Assembly (NCBI GenBank): GCA_907163375.1
Contig: CAJQUW010008653.1
Location: 62,001-126,000, forward strand
From: Prostheceraeus crozeri
Lineage: Eukaryota; Platyhelminthes; Polycladida; Euryleptidae
Direction: 5' to 3'
DNA length: 64,000 bases
Shown: piece by piece, positions 9,201 through 16,857 of the stretch
Layout of the letters: each line of letters starts with the position of its first letter
How positions within the stretch are numbered: the first letter of the stretch is position 1
Program-made: the position numbers and the translations under genes
Notes under the pieces: generated by a model
Database searches by the model: none
The model's input: only the letters and a program-made list of their open reading frames with translations
What the model was told of the DNA's origin: nothing

Positions 9201-10185
9201 TACAGATTATCAAAAGACCATAATCCCCCCAAAGTACAGGCCAACCAAGAAACTCATGTTAACTCAAAGTGATAAAGAAAAATATGTTATTGAAGGAAGG
9301 ATGTTAGATTGGTATTTAGATCATGGAATGATTCTCACTAAAATTCACCGAAAATTAGTATATAAGAAATCTAAGTGGTTAAAAAATTATATAGAATTTA
9401 ATATAGAGAAACGTAAAATAGCTAAGAGAAATAAAGATGACTTTGGTAACGTATTTTTTAAATTAATGAATAACGCATTTTATGGAAAGACTTTAGAGAA
9501 TGTACGTAACAGACAAAACATAGAAATAGTTTATAATAAAGATCGTTTCCAAAATTTAACTAGGAAACCAACATATAAAAGAACTACTAGATTCAGTGAT
9601 GAACTTTGTGCTGTTCATCTAAGAAGAAGCATTGTGAAACATGATAAGTTTAATTTTATAGGATTCACTATATTAGAACTAGCCAAACTATTTATGTATA
9701 CATTTATATATGATTATTTAGCGCCTGCTTATGGTGAAAACTATAAGTTACATTTCAGTGATACGGATTCAGTTTTCTTAGAATTAACAGTACCGTGTAA
9801 TTCTTCACTTGATAAAGAAATAGATAAAATAAAAGATATAATTCATCCTTCTGATTTATGTAAAGTGAAAGATGAACTAGAAGGAAATGAGGAGTACATA
9901 ACAGAAGCTGTATTTCTTAAATCTAAATGTTATTGTTATACGACTAGTAATATTAAAACACATAAAACATTAAAAGGAATTTCAAAGGCATCGGTGGTTA
10001 ACCAAATAACATTTCAAGATTATAAGAATGCATTATTTAATAATGAAATAAAGGCAGGATGTAATTATAGACTTAATTCAAGGAAACATAAAATGTATTT
10101 AAAAGAGGAACATAAATTAGCATTAGATCCATTTGATGATAAAAGAAAGATTTTGCCTGATGGAATTACTACTTTACCTTTTTAA
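6211..10185 (+). CDS. Protein-primed-type DNA polymerase B with N-terminal zinc-finger and protease-like region
   Basis: A 1,324-residue replicative polymerase of the Polinton/adintovirus type. The N-terminus carries a C2H2 finger (C8, C11, H24, H30). C233 within Q-Y-C-F-L-W and H423 within G-H-Y resemble an OTU/papain-like Cys-His pair. A Gln-rich tract lies at about 390-411 and a second finger at C444, C447, H460 and C464. Exonuclease motifs follow: D498-F-E500 (Exo I), N-G-S-K-Y-D641 (Exo II) and Y781-L-Q-I-D785 (Exo III). A treble-clef Cys/His insert (C588, C591 ... H-N-S-C-N near 615) sits before Exo II. Polymerase motifs are D928-F-N-S-L-Y (A), K-L-M-N-N-A-F-Y-G at 1084-1092 (B) and D1184-T-D-S (C). 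All catalytic residues are present, so the gene looks functional. Length suits the family with extended N-termini. Confidence 0.92.
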   Translation: MEEGNLYCTLCNKQLQTPRGYKSHLNSRMHLQNVERHDTSNITRMNEYINYLKTLPTDIEVKRVFDDYSYSEYKKVFSVIDEPEVDVRFLFNDEHDVYDVYDETAETDETFYDILYNFYNIFRKSFKCYMNVEVRYTKTGPDGNIEEIIQGHFSKTQEIHNVGDIEPIFEIMINKLKDAITEAQLRESGWKLVKVISKKLVINKYKNNTGGSYIPLPFSSPQIINIQNDDQYCFLWSVIAHLHPVQYHKERISHYNKEEYLYDFDLSDGLNEFPYDYNKLQKFHKKNKDLIEVNVFELNIKYISVGNITPLYTDNVTINDTVYANVKEFYLSNNRLCETEIQYNERGNYIHHNIIYQDVVICTEKYEIKKTLTPIMINHNNYKGRPVTSGDQQYQQQLQQQYQQQLQHLIQPAQANILYYQGHYILCKDISIFTRTSEHTNFPCLQCMTSFRTKQALNNHLVNCQQNEAVRNTFPKEDYLEYNKWHYKNKVPFVIYCDFEAYNVKITDKCNNNLFEQKPLCWGMYIHSNYPNLFQSEYYQYYGEDSAIKFVNTIEELQERFSQLLKTNKPMLPLTSEQLVQFNNEKNCYYCGKELVTDKVKDHVHLNGLYRGAAHNSCNLNANKFRYNFVPLYFYNGSKYDFHLIIKELFSSKILQQLRTNILCKTEEEYFSMQFGCIRILDAFRFFTPYSLEAMGKTLKPEQCKVLNKYNLSPLKGIFPYEYLTGDINRINEIMEEQQLPRRNKFKTTLKQSELSEEDYAEAQKNWKELNCRTMYDYTMKYLQIDVLILADLFENFRDMCIEYYGIDPCYCYSTPGLTWLAGLKHTGVQADGSRTKSVKLKHYKENTYDKLLFFESGIRGGVSSVLGNRYVKCYNKKVNPKEYGIMKPLSLEEKEKILEIFRTKREGVERENAIDEFMRENYLLYYDFNSLYSSCMIQELPTGEMEWCDKLVYERTVEDGYGYVYEVDLKYPDELKDTTKYFPFCPENKIPNMDDFTDYQKTIIPPKYRPTKKLMLTQSDKEKYVIEGRMLDWYLDHGMILTKIHRKLVYKKSKWLKNYIEFNIEKRKIAKRNKDDFGNVFFKLMNNAFYGKTLENVRNRQNIEIVYNKDRFQNLTRKPTYKRTTRFSDELCAVHLRRSIVKHDKFNFIGFTILELAKLFMYTFIYDYLAPAYGENYKLHFSDTDSVFLELTVPCNSSLDKEIDKIKDIIHPSDLCKVKDELEGNEEYITEAVFLKSKCYCYTTSNIKTHKTLKGISKASVVNQITFQDYKNALFNNEIKAGCNYRLNSRKHKMYLKEEHKLALDPFDDKRKILPDGITTLPF

Positions 10186-10197
10186 TTTCTTTAACAT

Positions 10198-10281
10198 CTA
10201 GTCAGGGCAAAGCCCCTCGAGGCGAAGCCTAGTCGGGGCAAAGCCTAGTCGGGGCAAAGTCCCTCGAGGCGAAGCCTAGTC
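10198..10281. repeat. Short GC-rich tandem repeats between convergent genes
   Basis: Units beginning CTAGTCRGGGCAAAG recur at about 10198, 10230, 10246 and 10277 (the last degenerate). Two also carry the block CCCTCGAGGCGAAGC. The repeats fill the gap between the polymerase stop and the stop of the convergent packaging ATPase, whose last codons overlap them. Similar GC-rich gaps with GCGAAGCTC or GGCTAAAGCC pieces lie at 1110-1165 and 2535-2560. They may fold into hairpins acting as bidirectional terminators. Confidence 0.75.
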
Positions 10282-11052
10282 AGAGAACAAATGTTCTATA
10301 ACTCTATCATGTACTTTTTTATCAATATTGACTGTGATAAAACCATAGTCGTTTGCCCAAGCATTGTTACACGATTGTTTAAATTCATCTTTATCTCTTA
10401 TACATAAGTCTCTTAACAAATCACTTAGGTTTCTTTGGTTGATTTCGAAAAGCATAAAAATATTAGCATTCTTTCTAATAACACTTCCATCTAATGAATA
10501 CATACTTTGTGTTAAATAAAAAACACTACAGTTATTATGTCTGCCTCTTGTAAAATAATTTCTCTGCACTGCCTGATTTCTGTCATTAACACAATCATCA
10601 AACACCACACAATGTTTTTTCGTTTTATTTAGTTTACTAGGATCTTGCATATTGCCACTATCATCTATTAATTGTATCGTTATGTGTTTATTTCTATTGG
10701 GTTCTACTAGTTGTTTTTTTTTCGCTGCTTCTTCACACCAGGAACTTATTTCTTCTTCATACTCCGATTTTTCATATTCTTCAAACAGTGAAGCTATAGC
10801 TGATTTTGTAAGATTGTTTTCAAAACCATATTTCAAAAATTGATAAATAGGTTGTTCTGCTGTTGTTGTATAAATGATAAGATTGTTATAATCCAAAAAT
10901 TTGGGTGTCGTGAGAATTTTAAATAATAGATATGTTTTTCCACAACCTGATCTTCCATAAATAACTGATAAAACTTTATTTGACAAGTTATGATGATGAT
11001 TGAATTTCACTTTCTTGTTTAGTGGATATTTTTCACAACTGCTTTCACTCAT
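10276..11052 (-). CDS. A32-like DNA-packaging ATPase
   Basis: A 258-residue soluble P-loop ATPase. Walker A is G-R-S-G-C-G-K-T at 33-40. Walker B is C-V-V-F-D-D at 148-153. It is followed by Y-F-T-R-G-R-H and F-Y-L-T-Q-S, the pattern of the poxvirus A32/FtsK-HerA packaging ATPases shared by Polintons, adintoviruses and large DNA viruses. The length is typical of the family. It would drive genome translocation into the capsid. It heads the second leftward block, 21 bp from the penton-like gene, consistent with a morphogenesis role. The start is preceded by TTAAAAAATATTGACTTAAAA. The related membrane-anchored ATPase at 4546 makes this element unusual in having two. Confidence 0.88.
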   Translation of the reverse strand: MSESSCEKYPLNKKVKFNHHHNLSNKVLSVIYGRSGCGKTYLLFKILTTPKFLDYNNLIIYTTTAEQPIYQFLKYGFENNLTKSAIASLFEEYEKSEYEEEISSWCEEAAKKKQLVEPNRNKHITIQLIDDSGNMQDPSKLNKTKKHCVVFDDCVNDRNQAVQRNYFTRGRHNNCSVFYLTQSMYSLDGSVIRKNANIFMLFEINQRNLSDLLRDLCIRDKDEFKQSCNNAWANDYGFITVNIDKKVHDRVIEHLFSD

Positions 11053-11073
11053 TTTTAAGTCAATATTTTTTAA

Positions 11074-11862
11074 TTATACCTCCCGAACCAAAAGATCTAT
11101 CATAATTTCTTCGCCTCCAAAATTTATTTCCTTTCCTTTCTCATCTGTTATTCTAATTGTAATTGAATTAATTGTTTTTCTTGTAACAGGGAAATATATT
11201 AATGATTTTGGGATTACATTCAAACTGTAACCAATCGGAACTGTAAATGCTGGATAACTGAAGATATTATTTGACAGCTTTCCATTAACATAACCACCTT
11301 CTATAATATCACATTGAACGTTGATTGAATTTATTTCAGTTACTTTAGGTATATTTTCACTTATATGAAAACCTTGTGCATAGAGTTTCTTTTTAAATCC
11401 TAATAGTCTTGATAAAGATTTGTCAATATTAAAATCAACTTGATGATCTTCATCTAAAGTAAGAGAAAATTTATTTACTGCTGGTTCAACTGCGAAATGT
11501 AATTGTTTCTTGTCTTTAAATTGAATGCCTAAATGTCTTTTTATTTCATTGGAAATCGATTCAACTTCATAAGATCCAGGAAGAAAAGTTAATTCTTTCC
11601 AAGTTTTACCTTGATCATTAGAATATTTAAATCGGTCATTTACATCTTTGATAATATTTTGTATAGTGTTAAATGTTGAAAAACTAGTTAGTGCTACTTC
11701 ATAATGTTTGTCTTGTTCTAAGTGAATAATAGGATCTAAATGACAGGTATGGGATGAAGTAGTTGTTATAAATTTTAATGTCGTACTAAATTTTGATGAG
11801 GTTAAAATCTCGGTTAAATTTTCTAAATGCTTATTAATTTTTTCTAGTTCTGCCGAAGACAT
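11074..11862 (-). CDS. Penton-like minor capsid protein candidate
   Basis: A 262-residue beta-rich protein without membrane segments. It has features seen in putative penton (single jelly-roll) proteins of F54H12.2-type elements. There is an early Y-E-V-A-L-T-S-F strand, then F-L-P-G-S-Y-E-V-E-S-I followed by a helix ending I-K-R-H-L, then S-L-S-R-L-L-G-F. These are followed by strands and an I-T-I-R-I-T-D-E-K-G-K-E-I-N-F-G-G-E-E C-terminal section. The assignment comes from recalled family similarity and from its place beside the packaging ATPase; no fold is proven. The start follows TTTAGTTAAAAA. Confidence 0.6.
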   Translation of the reverse strand: MSSAELEKINKHLENLTEILTSSKFSTTLKFITTTSSHTCHLDPIIHLEQDKHYEVALTSFSTFNTIQNIIKDVNDRFKYSNDQGKTWKELTFLPGSYEVESISNEIKRHLGIQFKDKKQLHFAVEPAVNKFSLTLDEDHQVDFNIDKSLSRLLGFKKKLYAQGFHISENIPKVTEINSINVQCDIIEGGYVNGKLSNNIFSYPAFTVPIGYSLNVIPKSLIYFPVTRKTINSITIRITDEKGKEINFGGEEIMIDLLVREV

Positions 11863-11875
11863 TTTTTAACTAAAT

Positions 11876-12670
11876 TTATGTCCTTCTTGCGCTGAGGGGC
11901 ATAATATAATTAGAGTAGTATTTGTACTCTTGTTCAGTTAGAACGCCGTTTTGGAATAGTTTATCTAAGATTGCATGCATTTCGTTAAAACTGGAATTAT
12001 GTCCTTGTTCTGCTGCAGCTAATAAAATATTAAATCTATTTTGTAATACTTGTGAATCGTTTGGTAAAAATACAACAGGTGTTGAATAACCAGTTGCTGT
12101 TGGAACACTGGTTGATGTTGATAATAAGTGTTCTAATTGTTTATAACGCTTAAGATGTTTCCCAGTTCCAACCTTGTCTAACATAGTTTTGTATTTCAGT
12201 AGATCATCAGTATGATAGTTATCTAAATCCGCTCCTCTTAATAAATCCACGAATTTTCTGTCTAAACTGAAAGCTGTTTTGTCTGGTGTGAAAATTAAAC
12301 TTTCTTTAGTATTTATAAATAATTCTTCTCCACCTAAGTAAAATCTAAGAGATGGCTTTCCATCTATAAATGAAGTAGAATGTTCAAAGAGCATAGATTT
12401 GGGTAATTTCTTTTCTATGTTTGCTTCTAACAAACCATAATCATCTATGATGGTTTTCTGCACTGGATCCGCGATATCAATTCGTTTATCATGAACTACA
12501 AGTTCTTTCTTAATATCAGATTTAACTTGTTCAACTAATTGGATTTTGTCTTTCATATCGGATTGAACGCCAGCTTGTAGCATTCGATATTGTCTATATT
12601 TTTTCTTCATAATATTTTTCTGTTTTATTAATTCTTCTAGTTGTTTTATTTTTGCCTCATTTCTGCTCAT
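11876..12670 (-). CDS. Conserved virion-type protein of unknown function
   Basis: A 264-residue protein if started at the second Met, which follows TTATAAAATA as in neighbouring genes; the frame allows 15 more residues upstream to 12715. The N-terminal 60 residues are a Lys/Glu/Gln-rich coiled coil. A central R-F-Y-L-G-G-E-E-L segment follows, then G-T-G-K-H-L-K-R-Y-K-Q-L-E-H-L-L, then F-L-P-N-D with a helical Q-N-R-F-N-I-L-L-A-A tail. Proteins with this C-terminal pattern recur beside F54H12.2-like capsid genes in other invertebrate elements, so it is probably a conserved component of the group. I do not know a function. A structural or assembly role is inferred from its neighbours. Confidence 0.6.
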   Translation of the reverse strand: MSRNEAKIKQLEELIKQKNIMKKKYRQYRMLQAGVQSDMKDKIQLVEQVKSDIKKELVVHDKRIDIADPVQKTIIDDYGLLEANIEKKLPKSMLFEHSTSFIDGKPSLRFYLGGEELFINTKESLIFTPDKTAFSLDRKFVDLLRGADLDNYHTDDLLKYKTMLDKVGTGKHLKRYKQLEHLLSTSTSVPTATGYSTPVVFLPNDSQVLQNRFNILLAAAEQGHNSSFNEMHAILDKLFQNGVLTEQEYKYYSNYIMPLSARRT

Positions 12671-12760
12671 TATTTTATAAGATAATATTTGAATTTTGTG
12701 GTAGCATAGAGACACAGCAAAAACACTGCACCAAAGGTGCTGAGACTTGAAGAGACAATT

Positions 12761-13336
12761 TTACTGATGTTCTAACGTTTTTAATAAAGTTCTTATTTCT
12801 TCTAAAAAAGCTTCATTGTTTACTTTGTCTTGAGGTTTAACAGGAATTTTAGTTGCTTCTCTAGCTATTTGATCAAATTTTTCAATCTCATCTAACGTAA
12901 TAACATTGTCATCACACACTCTCTGGAAGTAGTAATGTAGTTTATCATATACTTCTTTGACATGTGCATGTTTCTTAGTTAAGGATTTTCGTTTCTTAGT
13001 CATTAAAGATTTATCTATCACTGTTGCAAGTGTCGTTGTGAAGACACCTGTGCCTGTTAAAACTGTAGCGACAACAGGAATTATAAGAACGCCAGACGAT
13101 ATGACAATAGTGAGAGCGCCTAAAGAAATTGTTAAACATGCACCAACGCCTTGTGTCACATTCTTAGCTATGGTCCATCTCTTTCTTAATTTATTATAAT
13201 GTTCTAGTTTAAGTAATAATTGGGCTTCCTTATCTTTCATGTACCTGACTCTATCTTTGTGTTTTGCTATATCTATGTCATATGATAATGAAGGATATAA
13301 GGGGGCTGATGGTTCTTTTGTTTTTTCATCTTCCAT
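12761..13336 (-). CDS. Two-helix membrane protein with overlapping late-domain-like motifs
   Basis: A 191-residue protein from the Met at 13336, which sits directly behind TTTAAAAA; an upstream in-frame Met at 13360 lacks that box. Residues 9-12 read P-S-A-P and residues 13-17 read L-Y-P-S-L, matching the Tsg101- and ALIX-binding late-domain consensus patterns side by side. Residues about 63-107 form a long hydrophobic region rich in Gly, Val, Ile and Thr, enough for a membrane hairpin. Charged helical flanks surround it. It is the outermost gene on the right. A role in membrane association or egress is inferred only from these motifs. Confidence 0.6.
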   Translation of the reverse strand: MEDEKTKEPSAPLYPSLSYDIDIAKHKDRVRYMKDKEAQLLLKLEHYNKLRKRWTIAKNVTQGVGACLTISLGALTIVISSGVLIIPVVATVLTGTGVFTTTLATVIDKSLMTKKRKSLTKKHAHVKEVYDKLHYYFQRVCDDNVITLDEIEKFDQIAREATKIPVKPQDKVNNEAFLEEIRTLLKTLEHQ

Positions 13337-13390
13337 TTTTAAATGAATATTTTTGTTCATGGGTCATAAACATTGTATTTTTCCCATTTC

Positions 13391-13550
13391 GCATCTATTT
13401 TGGCCCCGTAAATTGGTGATTTTAGAGGTACTTTCCTATTTGTTGTATTTTTTCATTTTTGTATCTATTTTAGCCCGTAAATTAGTGATTTTAGAGGTAC
13501 TTACCTATTTTTGTATCTATTTTATTTTTGCATCTATTTTTGTCTGTTTT
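13391..13550. repeat. AT-rich direct repeats near the element's right end
   Basis: A 50-51 bp unit occurs at 13391-13441 and 13461-13510, containing ATCTATTTT, CCCGTAAATT and GATTTTAGAGGTACTT. Partial copies of its first part (GTATCTATTTT, GCATCTATTTTT) continue to about 13550. They lie just outside the last viral gene, where subterminal or terminal repeats of Polinton-like elements are expected. The matching left end is outside the window, so inverted terminal repeats cannot be tested. Confidence 0.75.
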
Positions 13551-13644
13551 TTTATAAATTTCAGGGGGTCCCTATTTTTTTTTTTTCTTACTTGTCCTGG
13601 TCCGTCCAAAAATACACTACTTTCCTGATAATTGAAAACTTTTT

Positions 13645-14119
13645 GTGTTTAATTGCAGTATCGGTATATTTCTAGTAGCTATCGCATATTCTGACTTACA
13701 GTGAATGTGGCTAACGTACATTTTGAATCTGACCTCTAATAAACAGTAAACAATTAGTTGTTGTATTTTGCCTATCGTAGGCGTGAGTGTGTTGTATCGT
13801 GATCAGCAACATGTATATCATTGTACTATCTTTCGACAAATCTCATTCAAGAATAATCCAGTCACTCTAGGTTCATTCAGATATTTGTTTGCTTGCACAC
13901 TACATGGTTCCTCTATCAGCCAACCACAGCGAACCTCCTGTCTAGTGTGCTGCGTTCCACTTCTCAGCAAGATCGAGTTGGTAGCTGTGACGTCATCATG
14001 AATCTTTGGCATGAATTTGCAGGCAAACTAGTGAACAGACAAGTTGGAATGAGACAGGAAATCGTCGTAGTGATTCAATGCTTAAATATTGATGTGAAGA
14101 AGACGTGTAGTTAGCAAAA
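13645..14119. other. Flank between viral element and LINE relic; nothing recognised
   Basis: This is presumed host sequence. I see no coding similarity, tRNA or clear repeat here. Short open frames are not supported by any motif. The exact junction with the viral element should lie near its left edge. Confidence 0.4.
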
Positions 14120-14406
14120 AGTATGCACCACCAGCCACTGCAATTACTCGACGACAACTGCAATGGTTGGGACACGTGATCAGAAGAAATCCCAATGAAT
14201 TGACGAAGATCTCCATGTTTGGCTTAGTTGAGGTAAACAGTCTACGAGGAAGACCTCGAGTTACCGTGTTGGACCTCCTACGAAAGGAAACGGATGGGAA
14301 GAACCGAAGCGAGGACGAAGGCCTGCGATCGATCAGAACAGAGAGGAGTGATCAAAAATGCTACTCTGTGACATTGTCTGTCACCCTCCAGCTTGTCACT
14401 CGTTAA
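14120..14406 (+). pseudogene. 3' end of a LINE reverse transcriptase gene (relic)
   Basis: The + frame over about 14140-14330 reads R-R-Q-L-Q-W-L-G-H-V-I-R-R followed by R-G-R-P-R. This is the signature of the extreme C-terminus of RTE/CR1-type LINE proteins (L-x-W-x-G-H-V ... R-G-R-P). Nothing of the RT catalytic core precedes it, so it is a short 5'-truncated copy, as LINE insertions often are. The end of the frame is degraded. It has no role in the host gene and lies in a presumed intron. Confidence 0.65.
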
Positions 14407-15607
14407 CCACCGCTTGACGATAAAGACTCTCCCCTTCTAATGACCAACTCAGAATCCCACCTTTCTTGTGTAACCTATCGTGCTTATCCTTTGTGAAGCT
14501 CACTCTATGACGCTTTCAGTAACAGTTCATTGATGTTGTGAGTCAAATATATGTACATGTATTTCAGATACTACGACATCTTTTTACTATATGCTCGATC
14601 TGTTCATAGCCATTTAATTGCCAATTCAGCTGCCTCCGGTTTGAAAAAGATTGCAATTATCGTAGGAAAACGACACATTGAAACAACTGCGAGTGGGTTA
14701 CAAATGAAGTTTGTAATCTCACTAAAAGCAGTTAAGCAGGGATGGCGTTATAGCCCTGTTGAGCAGTAAAGGACCATTCATGCTGGGAAAGGTGGAACTT
14801 GGGACGTAGAGAAATTTAAAGATTTTTTAAGAAATATAAAAAGTAAGCGTAAAGAGGGCGGAAAGAAATTTTGTTGACAAATCATAATGTCGTGATGCGC
14901 CTTGCTCAGTGTGAATCGACCTTAATATTCAACTCATATTTCGTAATTGGAAGTTACCGACCATCTCAACGCCTTCAGGGATGGGAGCTGCCGAAACGTT
15001 TTGTAATGCAACTTGTGATTTCCAAACATAGCGCACAAATCAGCAATGTAAACGACTACATAGCGAATCAGTCTCTAAATAATATTAAGTAAATACATGT
15101 GGATTGAAATAGAAACTTTTTGCTCTTATGCCTCTGCTGTGTTGTCTGTGCATGGATGGCAGCCTGCACTTCTCAAATGTAGGCAGCAGGATAACTGAAT
15201 GAGGTAATATATGCTCAAACCGCCGGCGCAGTGTGCAGTAATAAAGTGAAAGTCTGATTTCCTATATCCTATATTTTGTAAATTCAAAGTGAAAAATATC
15301 TGTTTATTTTTGTAGCGATACTCCAAGTTTGTCTATTGAATGTCATCAATTCTAAACAAATTCATTCACCATTTACTTCAATTTTAACTTGTTATACTAC
15401 AGAATATATATTATTAGAATGAATTGAGTTATATTTGCATTTTTAAAAGCTATTGATGTTGATCTAAAAGTTCATGAATTTTTCAAATGGTTTTCGCCTT
15501 GCTGAAAATATGAAGAACCTTCATGTATATGTCCCTAGACGTAATTCACGAAATTGATATTTATCAATTTTTATTGCATCGTTAAATTGTGCACAATTGC
15601 CTTTCAG
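14407..15607. other. Presumed intron sequence; nothing recognised
   Basis: This is AT-rich host DNA between the LINE relic and the first SCYL2-like exon. No coding similarity, RNA gene or strong repeat is visible. It ends in a pyrimidine-rich splice acceptor (TTGCCTTTCAG) at about 15597-15607. Confidence 0.4.
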
Positions 15608-15721
15608 GAAGTTGCTCTGAAATCATTGCCAATTATACAGCATTATCTCGACGATAACAGTATCGAAAAGCTCATTCTGCCCAAAGCCAAGGCTCTTTTT
15701 TCTAGAAGTCCCAATACAAAA
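15608..15721 (+). CDS. SCYL2-like HEAT-repeat exon (exon A)
   Basis: A 114-bp exon of 38 codons, flanked by a TTTCAG acceptor and an AAAA|GTAAGT donor, both phase 0. The peptide begins E-V-A-L-K-S-L-P and continues Y-L-D-x-N-S-I-E-K-L-I-L-P-K. This matches the HEAT-repeat region after the pseudokinase domain of SCY1-like protein 2 (pattern E-x-A-L ... P ... L-I-D ... M-K-N-A-L-I-P). SCYL2 is a clathrin-coat-associated pseudokinase in endosome-to-Golgi traffic. The next exon, 42 kb away, continues the same helix pair in frame. Earlier exons were not found in the window and should lie beyond the viral element. SCYL1 or SCYL3 are less likely alternatives. Confidence 0.65.
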
Positions 15722-16857
15722 GTAAGTCGCTACACTTGACATGAAACAGTGACTTCTATTGTCTCCTAAGGTCGGAGGCACATGCCTGATAGCAAGGGAC
15801 CTGATGAGGAGCAAGCCTGATAAAATATACTGAATTGTGCCTATGTATCAAAATTTTGCTAGATATTATGCACATTTGACTATATAATTTCGGAAGTTTT
15901 GCTTTTCTTGCCTATTTTGCATATGCGAGGATATGAAATAAATTCAGAAAATTTTGGAATTGATGCTCAAGACATTGCTCGAATTCATTGGACCAGATTT
16001 CTTGAAAAAAAGTTAAATAATGGCTCTTCGATTGTATTGAAATTTCAACTAACAAATGCTATTTGATATTTATACTTGTGAATGATGAGAATTTTCTATA
16101 CTTGCTAATTAATTGTAACAGGCATTAAAATGACTTCCGCTAGCGTGATAATGTTCAGCCGGGATATACTCTACATCTGTCGTGCTCCCACACCAAGACA
16201 AGTCCCCATTTTGTGCGGATAAAGTAAACCCAAATAGGGACTAATGCTAAGTTTGTCGCCATATCATGAGTCTTGATTTACGACCAAAAGCAGGTTAGCT
16301 GCAAAGTCAGCTGCAGGCCCTATTGTTGAGTGAGCCAGCATTCCTCGCAGTAGCTGAACATGTAAGCAACACATGGTGGCAGAACCTCACTCAACTGAAA
16401 CCCACTCAGCAGAAACCTACTTAGCTGAAAGTCTCGATCACTGCTGTCTCTCTCTCTCAAAATTTCAAAATTCAAAGGGTTTTATTTCGATAAGAAATAC
16501 CCGGTCAAACAGTACAGATGAATCTATCATCACAATGTCAATGAGCGAAATGTTGCAAAAATGATCCAGATGAAAATGATTACACACTACATGAATGAAA
16601 TGACACCAAGATAAGTAAGTAAGTAAATAAGCGTTTATTCAGTCAGTGAAAATCGTAAAATACATGAAAGTGACATGAAATGAGAGATAATAACGAAACG
16701 CTACAACATTAGACCAAATCAAAGATGCTTGAAAGGTACGCATTAACATAATACTTGCTTTATGCATTGTACTACTCATTAAAAGAAGAATCATTTAAGA
16801 GTACACACATCCAAGGAATGAATGAGTGAATCTTCGAGATGTTCTCACGCTTGGGAT

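Larger units (their letters stand above)
1..13640. mobile_element. Endogenous Polinton/adintovirus-like DNA virus element (F54H12.2-type), left end outside window
   Basis: A compact block of eleven closely packed genes, separated by gaps of 10-230 bp, encodes a virus-like gene set: protein-primed-type DNA polymerase B, A32-like packaging ATPase, a second P-loop ATPase, double-jelly-roll-type capsid protein, penton-like protein, fibre, phospholipase A2 domain and small membrane-active proteins. This set is known from Polintons and adintoviruses in animal genomes. Genes run leftward (1-3908), rightward (3942-10185) and leftward (10276-13336). The left end lies outside the window. The right end is not precisely visible; it is placed after AT-rich direct repeats at 13391-13550. 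No capsid protease and no complete integrase lie inside the window. All frames except the zinc-finger gene are intact. Confidence 0.88.

Noticed and set aside
13768-14114. Overlapping short frames on both strands just right of the viral element
   Set aside because: No motif, no A-rich start box and no similarity I recognise. They fall in presumed host flank.
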